A DNA stretch of 64,000 nucleotides from Piezodorus guildinii (taxonomy: Eukaryota > Arthropoda > Insecta > Hemiptera > Pentatomidae): positions 43,310,736-43,374,735 of the forward strand of contig CM041294.1 in assembly GCA_023052935.1 (NCBI GenBank). The letters run 5' to 3'. A program made the translations under genes and the position numbers. The notes below the pieces were generated by a model. The model had not been told where the DNA came from. It ran no database searches and worked only from the letters and a program-made list of their open reading frames with translations. Shown here one piece after another: positions 22,481 through 35,839 of this stretch (within the stretch, counting starts at the first letter, position 1; every line of letters starts with the position of its first letter).

Positions 22481-24043
22481 TAAGCTGAATTATATATTTC
22501 CATGAGCGAAATGTCTATGTATTTCTATTTGGCAGTATCTCCCTCTATTTTTTTCTTTGAAATTGTCTTCAGGATTTATGCGGTAAACACAGCAACTCAT
22601 AGCAATTCAGCGAAGTTGAGCAGCAGATCCAAGTTGGAATTTCTCCTTTTAATATAATGTTGTTGTAAGTTCATGAAGTTCTGAACATATGTTATTGGTA
22701 AAGTGGAAGGTTAAACATAAATGACAACAGCTCATTTAAATTGCACCCGTTCGAAACAGGGGCTGGTCCAATAGTTTACAATCAAAGACTTATTTACATG
22801 ACTATCATAAGGATAATCTGGGGATACGAGTTGTGATTTTGGCTCTACTAAACCATCCAATTCTTTTAGCATCTACTCTTTTGAATCCAGAATCCTTCAT
22901 AAAATCCTCTTTGCTTTAGATTGCTCTGCCTACACCCGTAGGCCGGAGTGTGGTGAACTATATATCTCTTATTTAGAAAGGTTATGGTTATGTTTGATCC
23001 CATCATTCTGGCTAGTGCAAGTGTTGAAAAAGGTTATTCAGCCTCATATTTGTAATTTCTTTTCCGTAACTTCCAACTGAATCTTGAAGTAAATATTTAT
23101 ACTGAACTTGTCATAAGCACCTATAAAGGGTGTAATTTTTACATTTTTGTCTGGTCTTCAAATAGAGATATCACAGGTCAACTAATGAAACAATTCGAAA
23201 AATCCGTTTTTTTTTTAATTGTATATTTCTTTAAGGGTAAGCAGCTCACCATTGATTTTCTATTTAAAGTAGCTATTCTGTGTAATATACGAGGGAAAAA
23301 AAATATGAGACCACAGAAATGATCCCTTCTTTAAAAAACTACAGCTCAAAAATTGTTTTGTTTTTTTAATTTGAGACCAATAACTTTGAGCTATTAAAAA
23401 TGCACCAAGAAATGAATACAGCTGGGTGAATGATGATTTTAGAAAAATATCATCAGACTTATGTGTTATAACAAGTAATTCTTATAGGTAAAATGTAAAT
23501 TATATATTTTTTCATTTTGAAATTTATTTTAAAATTTCAAAACTCATTTTCAGTCGGATGGCTATTTAAAGTTGCTATTAAACTAATAAGCATTTTTCTA
23601 AATTACTATATTAAGAGTTACAATAAATATAATACACAGGCTATAAATATCAAAATAAAAAAAGGCTTTTTTCCTGGTTTATTAATAGACTCTGACGCAG
23701 TGCTTTTTATTTTCTATTTTAATATAGAAGCTCGCTAATAAATGAAGTACCTCGACTAACCAAATTAATAAAATAATATTAAATTTTCATTTATGAGAGT
23801 TTTAAAGAGAAAATTAACTTCCCTACCGAGCACGTGTTCAACGTAACTTTTTTAATAATCTTCTAAAGTGGCTTTTTATGAGAATATCGGCGCCCTCCTT
23901 CCTTCGTTATGGCTATCTCATTTATATTACTATTTTATGGTGAAAGAATAGGAAATAAATTTAATTCCATTATGAAAATACAAACCAACCATATAAGCTA
24001 TATTATAATGAAGAGAAGAGATTTTCGCTGTCTTTTAAAAAAA
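22481..24043. other. Unassigned stretch
   Basis: AT-rich with chance ORFs (for example 23517-23738). No repeat with a partner in the window was recognised. Confidence 0.45.
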
Positions 24044-24603
24044 TCAGGTACGAGCAACACGTTTCATTTACTAATCTTCTTGAAAATTACTTTAAAATTT
24101 TCAATAAACCTAACGTTGGGAAAAAGAACAAAACTAAACAAGAAATATCTATGGAATACTTTATTTTAGGTAATACGGGCTTTTCATCACTCCCCATTAT
24201 TTTAAACGACCTGTTATGTTTTTCCAATGATATTTTATTTATCAATATTTAACACGACTTGTTCCAAAAACTATAATAATAATAAAAAACTTAAAAATAT
24301 TTTTGCTGTTTTCTCTCTATTTTGACATTTCTTGATTTACATTATGTACGTTTAATAATTTTTTTTCGAAAATCTCCGGTTTTTCAAAAACATATTTAGT
24401 AATTTTACATTCTGTTTCGTAAAGGACAATGGTAATATTGATAATAGATTTCATTCGCTCAATATTTACAAAAAGAAATGCGATAGAATAAAAAGTGAAA
24501 AAATAAATAAATAGAAGTATAAAAATTAAATAGGACAGTTCATTTCCTATATATGTAAACAAACACTTTTTTTCTTTGATTTTATGATGTTAGTGAGAAG
24601 TAC
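24044..24603 (+). repeat. Family A repeat, degraded copy
   Basis: Starts TCAGGTACGAGCAACACG followed by TTTCATTTACTAAT and ends near GTTAGTGAGAAGT, recognisable variants of the two family A ends. The interior is strongly diverged, so this is an old copy. Confidence 0.5.
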
Positions 24604-24889
24604 AATTATAATATCTCTCTCTACCTACACATATGTATAACATTATATAAACATATATATACTCTATTATCGTCGTATTCACTACTTTATAAAGAATGTA
24701 AGTAGTAGTTTATGTCGTACAAGTAATCTTATTTACTACTTTTATAAATAATATAAGTATAACCTTAAGTTTGTTTTTAGAAATGTTTTTATTTTTATGC
24801 CAGACACAAGACTCAGCTTTTGTACTTTACTGTAATTCTTAGGGGACAGAAGGTCTCAGGATTAAATTCACTTTTCCTTCTTTCTTCAT

Positions 24890-25087
24890 ACATATTCATT
24901 CATATGTTATCATTATTCATTCATTGTTCATTCATTGTTATCACATATTCATTCATATGTTATCATTATTCATTCATTATTCATTCATTGTTCATTCATT
25001 GTTATCACATATTCATTCATATGTTATCATTATTCATTCATTGTTCATTCATTGTTATCACATATTCATTCATATGTTATATGTTAT
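24890..25087. repeat. Minisatellite, 53 bp unit
   Basis: About 3.5 units of a sequence starting ACATATTCATTCATATG and ending CATTCATTGTTATC. The second unit carries an 11 bp insertion. The unit itself is built from ATTC repeats. The 105-codon ORF over it (24820-25137) only reflects the repetition. Confidence 0.9.
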
Positions 25088-25539
25088 CCTGTTCACAATA
25101 TGAGATGGTGAATTATGGATGTCGAGTTTTTCGTTGATGAATTTATTGCTTTTTATAGTGATTTGGAAATAATAGAGCATTTTGTATTAATTTGCAGCGT
25201 TTCAAGTACATTTTGTATTGTTCTTTCTTTTTTAATTAAATTATGAATGTATAATGTCATGAGAAACAGCTCACGTTAAACATTACAGTTTTTTTTTGTT
25301 TTTTTTTTGCTAATCTTTTCAGAAGCTCCCTATGGTCAGGGAACGTTACTGCCATACTGATAGGTTTGAAATGTATAGCCAACTTTGAAACAAATTCTTG
25401 GAGTCTCAGACATCGACGGCCAAACACCGGTCAAAACTAAGATCCGAGAAATATAAATTTGACTATTTTTGTAGTCAGCATCAGCACATCACAGTATCTT
25501 GGGAAACGAAAAAGCAGAGTAAGCAGCCACAATTGGAGT

Positions 25540-25800
25540 TAGGACAGGAATTATTCAAATTCAGGAAGTAAGGATGGAAGATTTGGCGGAAAAAGTGGAA
25601 CGGGAAGTGAAAAAGGTGAAAATAAAATTTTCAGTAGTTAAACTCAATTGTGAAAAGTGGAAAATTAGCTCAAGATCTTCAAGGAAAGAAGAAGTCATAT
25701 CCTGGAAATTCAGAATAGGCCATTGCTTATCTACGTATGGATAACTCCTAAAACGTCTGGAAGCAGCCACTTGCGTAAAATTTGGTAACTTCTAAATACT
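25540..25800 (+). mobile_element. I-clade-like LINE fragment
   Basis: The + strand gives SSRSSRKEEVISWKFRIGHC followed by a stop and LLKRLEAATC. This parallels NRREEVVLARLRIGHTRLTH in the LINE at 15384-15803. Stops show that it is dead. Confidence 0.55.
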
Positions 25801-26109
25801 TGCTAATAGATTGCCACCAATATGAGCATATATAAAAAGAGAGAAGAGAAATGCTTTATTTATTTGGCAATGCTGCCCAAATACATCGGGTTGCTTATAA
25901 AACACAGCATACTTATCAATCACTTGGACATATTTTACATACATTTTCAATTTTTTTTTTCCTATTCTAATACAAATTTATAATATTTACAATTTTTGTT
26001 TCTCTCTTTTAGCCATTTACATTATTTTATTTTATTTCACTCTACCACTATGTTGTAAATTTAGACCTTTGGTGCGCACATTACATAATCAAAATATAAT
26101 CATATCCAC

Positions 26110-26420
26110 TATTTAATTGCATTACAAGTGATGGTGGATAATAGCCAGGGAGTCCAAAATCATATTTTCTGCTAACACCGCTATATCTCCTATATCGACA
26201 CCCAGGTCATCATAAAATATCCTTGTGCTTCCAGGGATCGCTCCGCGAGACCCAAACCATAGAGCTCTAACGGCGAACTGTCTCTCGCCAAATGTCTCGC
26301 AGAACTTTTCTTTTAGGAAAGGGATGCATTTCTCGTAGATTGCTCTCTTCTCCCTTTCCACTCCACCTGCTTGATCGAGGTAATTAGTCTCATATCGAAC
26401 GGTAGGGTCCAGGATCATTG
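26110..26420 (-). mobile_element. R2-like LINE C-terminal fragment, copy 2
   Basis: A 98-codon minus frame gives ILDPTVRYETNYLDQAGG, REKRAIYEKCIPFLKEKF, VRALWFGSRGAIPGSTRIF and DSLAIIHHHL. It aligns with the copy at 26725-27315 and lacks the upstream zinc-finger part. Confidence 0.65.
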
Positions 26421-26724
26421 CAGAAGTTTCTATATCTAGTTGGGCAGTGTAAACCCCCCATTATAGAGAAAAAATACTTTATTTATAAAATAATGATGCC
26501 CAACTATATTGTGTTGCTCAAAACACAGCATACTACTATTTCCTTAGAAATATTTATTACAGAAATAATTATAATATTATGTATAACAGTAATAAAAATA
26601 TGATAATATAATTACGTTTTTTTCTTCCTAATTTAGTTTTATAATTTGTTTTCTCCTATGGATAAAAAACTCTCTTAAAATAACAACAAAATATTTGCTC
26701 ATTAATCCTAACATGTTTAAAATA

Positions 26725-27315
26725 TTTACATGTAGACTTGCCTCTTACCGGATACCGTGCATGCGGTGGTGGATGATACCTAGGGAGTCCAATATTATAT
26801 TTTCTGCCATACTAGCTACTACCCAACATCTACCCCGAGAATCTCCAAGAAGCTCCTCGTATAGTTCGGTACAGTTCTGGGAGCTTCGAACCAAAGGCCC
26901 TTGACGTAGAAATCTCTCTCGCCGAAGCCCTTGCGGAACATCTCCTGCAGGAAAGGGATACAACACTTGTCATAAATGTTCTTCTTTTCCCTTTCTACCT
27001 TTTCTGCCTGATCGTGGTCATTACTCTCGTATCTTACAGTAGGATCCAAATTGATTGCTGACTTTACGTTCTTATAAAACGCCACGACGTCAGTATATCG
27101 CGTGGATCCATCCGAACCTATGCAATAGACCTCATTAAAGCAGGCTAAGTTTCTCTCCTTGAGAAGCCTCATCAATTCATTCTTGACATGGTGGTGACGG
27201 CGTGTTACGAGGAGGGAGTCGTCGGGACATTTTCTCAGTACGTGTAATGGAGTTTCTGGGTCTCTGTTGCATTTACGGCTGAGGGACCCAACATGCTCAT
27301 ACAGTAATTTCATTG
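26725..27315 (-). mobile_element. R2-like LINE C-terminal fragment, copy 3
   Basis: The longest of three related fragments (a 164-codon frame at 26819-27313, continued in another frame at 26745-26966). It opens with a zinc-knuckle-like CNRDPETPLHVLRKCP and RHHHVKNEL. An endonuclease-like block follows (TRYTDVVAF, NLDPTVRYESNDHDQ, EREKKNIYDKC), then KGLWFEAP and, after a frameshift, NIILDSLGIIHHRMH. This order (Cys/His knuckle, then PD-(D/E)xK-like nuclease) is that of R2, NeSL and CRE group LINEs. The reverse-transcriptase core is not in the window. Confidence 0.7.
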
Positions 27316-29385
27316 AGACTTCAAGCTCAACTAATTTTCAGAATGATTAATTTTTGGATAGGATTTTTATCCCTGTTAGTCATATTGGACTTTTACTTGA
27401 TAACTCCAAAATCAGAGGCTTTGATATTCAATATGATTTAGAAAGCGAAGGTAGGGGTAAGGGAGGAGCAATAATAAAGTAGGTAGCGAAGGGTGGAAGG
27501 TGCTAGGTCTCTGGGGGGATTCTCCAGGGGGAAGAGTTATTATAATTGGCACTCCCACCTGCTGCTTCTGGGAGTCGATAGCCAGTGCTCTACCCGTACC
27601 AGTCCTATCTCGGGAGCAAGTCGGGGATATAAAGATCTTTTCAAAGCTTACAATGTACGTATGCAAGAAGGAATACAATCGGTTGAAATTATAAGGAGTC
27701 AATGTAGTAAACAATATTTTAATTTTGCCGAAGTACCGCAACAAACATAAGAGCCATCTCATGGCTACAAACTCAGAAAGCGAAATACATTTATTATCAA
27801 ACAGGGTGCAATGGAACTAATGAATTAACAATTTGCAATGTCAAACTCAAATAATGAAAAAAGCTGCAAATTGTTACATAAGGTTTTATATTTCCAAATT
27901 ACATGTTAAACAGTTATTAGCTGCTAATCTTTTTCAATTTATCTATCTTCAATAATAACCGAGTTTTAGATATTATTTACTATTTCTATAAATTTGTGTT
28001 GAAATAGATCAACTTATCTTCTTCTTATTGTTTATCGCGCTTTAATGAATTCTAAAAACCTATATACTTATAATTTTTGAATGAATGATGAATAAAATCT
28101 CTTAATTAATAAAACAAAAATAGTATAAATATATATACATTTTTTAGATCAAAGCCACAAGACATGCGGTTAACGGCTGTCGAGTGTGCCCCTTTTCCTA
28201 TTTTTTTTTTTTTTTTCCATTTTTATAATAATTTAAATATTATCATAATATTTAGAGTAACGTTTTTGATTATTCTTATTATTGCTAAAGATTTAATAAT
28301 TAAATGCTGTACCAAAAAATTTCTGTATTTTATCTTTACAAAATTACGCAACTTAAATTCCTCTTTCATCTATTTTACCTGCCTTTTGAATTTCTGATTT
28401 CAGTTGTTATGTTTGTTCCCTCTAAATATTCCATTAGGACATATTTTCAATTTCCAGTGGTGAGCATTCCATCACCTGATAAGAACAATCATCATAATTT
28501 CTAGTCAATTCAATTAATTTATTATCTAATCAAATTACTTTACAATTATGGAATTTAAATAGATCGGAACCGATGATATATTTTTTCATTATTTTTAACT
28601 TAATACAATTATTGTTTGAATTAAGCAGTATTCAACATGATTTGTATTGAATTTTTTTTTATTAATGATTATAGATAGATACCCCACTGGCTTTCACATT
28701 ATACCTCCTTTTTAGCACTATAGACTTCAATTCGAAATCTAAATTTTTGTTTATAAATAAAACATTTTCTTATTAGATAATGTCTCTACCAACAAAAAAA
28801 TATCGAATTTTTAGACAAATTAAAAAAACACAAACATTTTCTTTAGATTTAATTCCCCTTATTATAAAATAAATATTTATCTCCCTAAATTTTATAATAG
28901 CTTTATCAAACTCACTTATACCATTTTTTACACTAACTTTCCTTCGGTTTTTGAACTAGACAATGAGGTAGACGGTTGACTGTTTCGGGTCCGCCTCAAC
29001 CGCTACGGAAATCCTCTGAAAACTGCTTTCATGCTCTCAATCATTCTTCGAAAATGTAGTCCATGTACTTCTTCCAGAATCCTATATCCATCTTTCCATA
29101 ACATTTAAGACCTCATAAAAGTCCCAGAGAACCTTTTGTTTTTAAATATAAAGGTAGAAATCTAATTTGACAACAGCGCTCTTATCCACTTGTATAACTT
29201 TTTTCCTTTTATCCTCTATAGGCACTATTTTCTTTCCTAGTTTTTCCAGAAGATCCTGTGTATAAGATCCCATAGTATACTTATCTTTCTCTTCTTTAAC
29301 AATAACTGATTTACGAGCGTATTTATGAGTAAATTATCATTTTTTTTTTCCATTTTAATGATCATTCGCGTTTTTTGGTTAAAAA
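27316..29385. other. Unassigned stretch
   Basis: Contains a slightly GC-richer segment at 27490-27640 with overlapping short ORFs on both strands, and AT-rich DNA beyond. No family recognised. Confidence 0.4.
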
Positions 29386-29780
29386 CCATTAATAAACTAT
29401 TTGTTCGATAAATATTAGGCCGTTTTACAAAAGAAATTCTTGGATATTTTTTTTTTAAAACAATTTATTTAATCCAGTCATCGCAACGTTTCAGCCTCTA
29501 TGGCCATTCTCAAGCTTCATGCATATCCATCTTAATTATCATTTCATTTCACCGCTTTTCAGCAGCGTCTTCATAATTTTCTTAAAATATCATTTAAAAA
29601 AAAAAAAAAAAAAAACTCAACAGTTTTCGGCCGTCTTATAGGTGTTCTCGTGCGCTTGAGAATGGCCCTAGAGGCTGAAACGTTGCGATGACTGGATTAA
29701 ATAAATTGTTTTTTAAAAAAATATATCCATGAATTTCTTTTGTAAAACGGCCTAATATTTATCGAACAAATATTCAAACA
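29386..29780. repeat. Inverted repeat with GAAACGTTG motifs
   Basis: The left arm (about 29386-29520) and right arm (about 29645-29780) are reverse complements over roughly 130 bases. Both contain AGGCCGTTTTACAAAAGAAA-type sequence, ATTTATTTAATCCAGTCATC and CAACGTTTCAGCCTCTA (or the reverse). The spacer holds a poly(A) run. Two copies of one element end in head-to-head orientation are the simplest reading. The outer sequence resembles 37930-37985 and 63533-63575. Confidence 0.75.
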
Positions 29781-30399
29781 AGAACAATACGACATGTGAG
29801 AAAAACATTAATAAACTATTTCTCTTTCTTAGAAAATAACTGAGTTACAAGTGTAATATAGCAATATTTCAATTATTTCCTTTTTGTTTTTGTTTTGTTG
29901 GCTTCTCGCGCTTTAATGGATTTAAAACTATATACGCATTTTTCTCTACCTTCAAAATAACAAAAATTATTATTAAAAAAAATTATTTTATTTATTTACT
30001 TTGCGGAATAATACCGTAGAAGTGAAAATTCAAAGTAAACATACGACCACCATCACGAAAATAAACTGTTTTAAGTTTTCTTGCGACCCTAAATTGCCTT
30101 AAAAGGTTTGGGAATTGGTATGTAAATTGAATTGGTGTTAGATCAGTTCCAATAGGATGTATCAACTTTTTTCTCACGCCCAATCCGTTCAGTTATTTAC
30201 ATTTTTTTGTTTCAATTAAAACCAAACTGGGTGACAAATATATGCTCAGTAACGGTTTTTTTTTTTCAGTTTTTTTTTTTTTTATTGAACATTTATTGAT
30301 TGTGCTGCTTTATTTATTTGACTTATCGTTGTCTATTAAAAATGAGGTATAATTTATAATTCATTTTTATAAATTTACTAATGAACATACTATTGAATG
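29781..30399. other. AT-rich, nothing recognised
   Basis: A 63-codon minus ORF at 29992-30183 has no recognisable content. Confidence 0.45.
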
Positions 30400-30722
30400 T
30401 TGTTATGACTATAGTTTGTTTATTCCTTTGAAATTTGAACTTGGTAATTATAACAAAACTTCACTAAAGCGATACTCGCACAAAAGAGCAATGCATGCAC
30501 ATTTAAATTAATATTGTAACTTATAATGTGTAGGCTTTTTTTTCTCATGTTATTTTTCCTACTACTGTCTCAAGCAAAACATTGCATTATCATTAGGTAA
30601 ATCGAACGATGATTGAAACCATATTTTCATTATAAAAGGATAACTAAAATCATGTAAGAAAACTCATTTGTATCTATATGTACTTGTATATATTGTATAT
30701 AAATAAATATTACTATTATTAT
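30400..30722 (+). mobile_element. Jockey-type LINE 3' end
   Basis: Aligns with 35365-35612: shared AACTTCACTAAAGCGAT, GGATAACTAAAATCATGTAA, TGTATCTATATGTACTT and TATTGTATATAAAT. It ends in a TATT-repeat tail. Confidence 0.65.
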
Positions 30723-30723
30723 T

Positions 30724-30975
30724 AGTTTGTTTACCTAATGCTACAGTGGTGATACTAAATTTTGCTTATACAGGTATAATTAGGATAGGGATCTTTAACG
30801 ATTGTTTGGTATTGCACAGGGTCGGAAACCACCTTTTTTAGACCCCTCCGAAATACGACATAACAGTGGGTTTTTAACTCCTATTAAAAAATTCTACGGT
30901 CATCTTTCCAGTTTGAACACGCGGCCTACGACATAGAATCCTGTTTTGATAGCTAGTACACCGCAGGTGACTCCA
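30724..30975 (-). repeat. tRNA-derived SINE, family 2 (diverged)
   Basis: Aligns in order with 51694-51985: GCTACAGTGG, CTAAATTTTGC, GGGATCTTTAACGA, CCCCTCCGAA and ATTAAAAAATTCTA. The tRNA-like head is strongly degraded here. Confidence 0.65.
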
Positions 30976-31084
30976 TAATGAACGTAGTTTAAGGTGTTAC
31001 GTTTTTTTTCTGGTGGTTTAGGTCTCGGTTATTTTGTCATTCACATAATGTAGTTAATATGAAATATTACAATATTAATTGATT

Positions 31085-31500
31085 TAATAATAAATTTTTT
31101 TTTTCTCTTTTCATATCTTTATTCACACCTGTCTGACAATCAGCAAATTTGCTGTACAAATGTGAGATCAGACATGGTAGGCATTGGGGAAGTAAAGTGC
31201 CCAACGGCACCCCTTCCAAAGCTTTAATTTAGCACTGGAGGTTCCACATCTAGCTTCTCTTTAGCCTTCTTCTGATTGGTATTTCATCTATTGACATGTC
31301 GTTAATCAGTCTATTGTCGTGTCTGTTAAGTTTACTGTGAAAACGAGAATAGAGTGTTCGTATATGTAGGGTTCTGTTGTTCACATACCAAGGAGCTGTC
31401 GTTATGAGTCTTAAAATTTTGGATTGAAATGATCACAGTTTTTGTATGTGTCTTTTTTGCTGAACCAAAGATCTGTGTATCGTAAGTACATATTTGCTTA
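31085..31500 (-). mobile_element. Jockey-type LINE C-terminus and 3' end
   Basis: The reverse complement aligns with 34440-34690: CTCGTTTTCACAGTAAACT, CCCAATGCCTACCATGTC and GTGTGAATAA followed by a poly(A) tract. Coding capacity is broken. Confidence 0.65.
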
Positions 31501-32238
31501 AGAAGGTATGTGTATGTATTCAGTTTCTGTCTAATTTTTTTTATTTTGATGATTTTGATAAAAGAGAGTATAGTACTTTCAAGAAATAAATATCAAATAA
31601 TCAATATTCTCTGAAATTTTGAATTTTTTTAAAGGTTACATGTGATTGTCTTTTATTTTATAAAAGCGCAGACATCATTGATATCTTTTCTAAATAATGA
31701 TAACAAAATGATAGGAACCAAAACTTCTCTGCTAATTGTTGTTGCTATCCGGTTTTATTAACTATTTCCAGCTCCTATTCTGAGCATGTAGTTCCTGGAA
31801 GCAGTGCCATTATCCGGATTAAGGAGGAAGCTGTAGGCATAAGAAGACAATATAGCCAGGGACCAAGCTATTAATCAAGGGTTACTCCCCTCCCCCCTCT
31901 ACATCCCCTAACTCCCCTTATCCTGCAACCCCTTCTTCCTCAACCCCCAACTCCCCCACCCCCTTCCGTGTAAATACCATGGTAGTGGTAGTGGGCGACG
32001 CTCCCTCAGAATGTTAATGCCCTCTAACTGTGTGCCTCCCTGATGAGCTCTAATAAATAGTTTAAACTGGCCATATTTACTATCTTACACTGTTAAGTAC
32101 TTGCCAAATATTTTGTAACAATTTAGTAATAATGCTTTCATATATTATAGGGAAATTATTAGAAAAGCGGATGGAATTAAATATTTATCAGTATTTTTAT
32201 ATATTCAAAAATCTTCATATATAACATTAAATTTATTA

Positions 32239-32303
<65 letters not shown>

Positions 32304-33338
32304 CAATTCATCATTTACTCAGTTACGTGGCCATAGCAGTATCTCAGAAATGGCAATACCTTATAAAGTTGAATTTTTTGATGAAGCGTCCACTTTCCGT
32401 CCACGTGCAATAAGACTGTGATTGGAGAAAATTTCTCTTCTTATTTCGAAAAAATTCCTAAAACCTTAAACCTTTTTTTTTAGAATAACTTAAAGACTAA
32501 ACGTCATGAGAGACTTTGAAATGTAATCGAAGTGTCAACAAATCTCGAACAAAATAATCTTAATTTGTCAAGTATTAGCAAAGATTCTAAATATATATAT
32601 CAAAATATCAGTCTCTTTGTATCCATTTTTTTAGTGCAGTTCATCATAGAAACATCAATTTCAAAATCGTAAAATATTCTTATGTACTTTTTAGAAATCA
32701 TTTTCTCAATTGTGCAGCATATCTGTTTTTTATATTTAACTTTTATTGGTGAATTTTAATGAGACCCTTTATCTCAAAATGTTTTTTCTCATTAACATCT
32801 ATAAAAATTAATAAGAAGATTCATTTTTAACTTTGCTGGAATAAGCAAAACCTACTAATCGTTTTTGCAAATAGCATGCGATTGAAAATCTCCAGAAAGC
32901 ATGACTTCCAAAATGACTGAATGACAACTACGCATCTATTGATGTCCCTTTTTAGTTATAAAATAGTAAACTCATAAAAAAAAACTCTTAGAATTGAAAA
33001 TAGTGAATACATACAGTGTAAAAATTGCCTATCATTTTAGATATTGTATTATTATAATAATTTCACATTATGAATATTTAAAGTTTTAAAGGATAAAAAT
33101 AATCCTATTTTTGTTTGAGAGACGTCTAACAAAAAAAAAAATAAATGCAGCCTTTAAGAAACAGCGCCTTGAAAATACTAAACCAGCAAAGCAGTGCTGT
33201 ATAGCGGGACTGTTAAAGGCGCCAGCAGCTTGAGATGTAATTTCATCTTTCTCCCTTGGGCCTTAATTTTCTTATACTTAAACCATAATTTGGTTTTTCT
33301 GGTTATACTTTAATTTATAAATATATATTATATATATA

Positions 33339-33369
<31 letters not shown>

Positions 33370-33949
33370 ATATTATATATATATAGCTAGGATTTAATAT
33401 AAATTATTTTCATAGATAAAATAAATTTAACATTTATTAACCTATTAGAAACCTATAACTATACTTTAAACATTTAATTTTTTTTTCTTAAAATCTTGAT
33501 TTGCTCCTGTAGGGACGTAGGGACGTGCAAGGACAATCAACAAATGTGAGGAATCATCTATGAATGTTGACACGTGAGGTATGAGAAGGGATGAGTACCC
33601 AGCACGCCATCCCTGACGTGAACAACCATTAATTATTTCAGGAGATCTCGTATCCAACGTGTTTTGAATTTCCTCCTCGAATCCATAGGCATGTCGGTTG
33701 TAGCCATATCTCTTATTAGTGTGTTGGTATGTCCGTGTAAGTTATTATGAAATCGTAGATAAAGAGTCATTTTGCCCAATGTTAGTTAAAAGTCTTAAAA
33801 AAAAAAAAAATCTCGGATACGAGGTACAAATTTATGGGAGTATTTTTGAGTTGTTTGAATTCTCGACCCAACGTATCTTAAAAGGGAAAACAGTTTTGTG
33901 GTACTCTTTAATGTTTTTCCCTAAGTAGATTACGAATGTTAAAAAACAA
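31501..33949. other. Unassigned stretch with microsatellites
   Basis: Includes a C-rich tract at 31885-31970 and (AT)n runs at 32239-32299 and 33320-33385. Short ORFs at 33466-33657 and 33719-33928 show no recognisable content. Confidence 0.4.
32239..32299. repeat. (AT)n microsatellite
   Basis: Uninterrupted TA run of about 60 bases. Confidence 0.95.
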
Positions 33950-34690
33950 AAAAACTATACATTAAAAACTTAAAAACCCACTACATTGACTGCTTCATAC
34001 GCGGGCGATACTCCAATTCTAACATCAAACGAAAATCCTATACTGGCCTCACTAAATGTACAAAATCATTTCATACCATTACAACATTGTACGCTCTTTG
34101 GAAAATTCGATTAAATCACGAGAAGTAAAAACATGTTACGTTCACACTATAACAAAACACTTGCCCACCAATTTTTATCGGCAACAATAATTCCATAGAC
34201 GAACTCTGTACATTACTGTAATGTCAAGATGGAAAGACAGACTCTCAACCACCGACTGAAAATGCTATACTCTATTTTATCTAAATCATCAAAATTAAAA
34301 ATTAGACAGAAACATAATACTTATGGCTCAGCAGAAAAGACTCACAAATAAAAACTGCAATACTTTCAATCAAAAAATTTAAAACTCATAATTACAGCTT
34401 CTTGGTTGGTTACAACAAAACCCTTCACACGGAGTTACAACAACCAACAGCTGACCAACATATACGAACACTCTTTTCTCGTTTTCACAGTAAACTCAAC
34501 GGACACAACAAACTGATTAAAAATATATCAATAGCTGAAATGCCAGTCAGAAATGCCTCCTCTGCTAAATTAAAGCCTAGGAAAGGGTGCTGCTGGGTAC
34601 TTTCCTTCCCAATGCCTACCATGTCTGATCTAACTTTTTATACAGCACATTAGCTGATTGTTAGATAGCTTCTGGCCGGTGTGAATAATG
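33950..34690 (+). mobile_element. Jockey-type LINE 3' half, degenerate
   Basis: Broken frames give YAGDTPILTSNENP (the YADD active site changed to YAGD at about 34000) and WKIRLNHE. They end with FSRFHSKLNGHNKLIKN and LSFPMPTMSDL (frame 34402-34653), followed by a GTGTGAATAA tail. The layout is that of Jockey-clade ORF2 from the active site to the C-terminus, with many stops. Confidence 0.65.
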
Positions 34691-34984
34691 ACTTATGAAG
34701 AAGGAAAAAAAAATTGATGAAATGTATGGATGACATCTATAGAATTTCCTTAAAGTAAAAATAAGATTATTAATAAAGTCCAAAACAATTCAAGATTTTA
34801 ATTTTTAAAAATCAATTAAATGAATTCAATAAAAAATTAATAAGAGATTTTTGCGTCTCAAATTTCATAAAATGAATATAGTATCTAGTGAAATTCCTTG
34901 TCTTAATTATCAGATTCCTCACATTATTTAACGATAATAAGACATAAAAATATTGATTAATGTTTTTAAAAAATTCAATAAAAG

Positions 34985-35612
34985 TTGAGTATTCTTAAGT
35001 AAGATTATTGGATAAATCGTTAACATTTACTGAACATATCAATAGAAAATTCGAAAAAATCAAACGATTTTCTTAAAACTTGTTCCCATATTTCAATAAA
35101 AAATTCAATTAAAGCACTGAGAACAAACTCCTACTATATAAAACAGCTAGACGTGCCCATATTTGTTATGTCTCGCCCTTCTGGAGTTCGACTTGCTATT
35201 CCAATTACAAAAAACTAGAAACAATACAAAATACATGTATGCGAATCATCAATAACTATACTAAAATTTCAAAAATGCTCACTGAACTAAATCTTCCCAC
35301 ATTACAACAGTATCTACCTAAAACTATTTTGATAAAACCGCAATTTCTGAAAATCCATTGAAATTCGAAATTGGTGATTACAACCAAACTTCACTAAAGC
35401 GATAAAAGCACAAAAGAACAAAGCATATACTTTTAAATTTTTTTTCATGTTACTTTTCCTACTTGTACTAAATCATTGTATTATCAGGTAAATCAACCGA
35501 TAATTGAAACTCTATTATCATGATAAAGGGATAACTGAAATCATGTAACAAAACATATTTGTATCTATATGTACTTTGTAAATATTGTATATAAATGAAT
35601 AAATATTATTTA
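34985..35612 (+). mobile_element. Jockey-type LINE 3' fragment
   Basis: Gives SLTFTEHINRKFEKIKRF, NLFPYFNKKF, VSPFWSSTCYSNYKKLE and NTCMRIINNYTKISKM with stops, close to the fragment at 13165-13590. A 3' untranslated part matching 30430-30722 follows. Confidence 0.7.
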
Positions 35613-35839
35613 TATTTTAAAGTAAGAGTACTATAAAGTAAGGTACTCTCGTGTTTTTTTTTTTCCTAAATATATTACGAAAATCCATCTAATAACTAAA
35701 AACAAACAGATTTTATTGATCCCGTACCTTTACAATATCGGTTAATACTTTTAATGTACCCGCTTATAAAAAAAATAAAATAAAAATAAAGGATATGGGT
35801 ACTGAAACTTTACTAAGAAAAGCTTTGTAGTGGAAAGGC

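Noticed and set aside
24890..25087. CRISPR-like regular repeat
   Set aside because: Units are contiguous with no unique spacers. It is a simple tandem repeat in eukaryotic DNA.
24820..25137. 105-codon ORF with repeated SFI motifs
   Set aside because: It is the translation of a 53 bp minisatellite and has no independent support.
27490..27640. Possible tRNA-like or SINE segment with GGTAGAGCACTGG on the minus strand
   Set aside because: An A-box-like stretch exists but no B box, and I found no second copy in the window.
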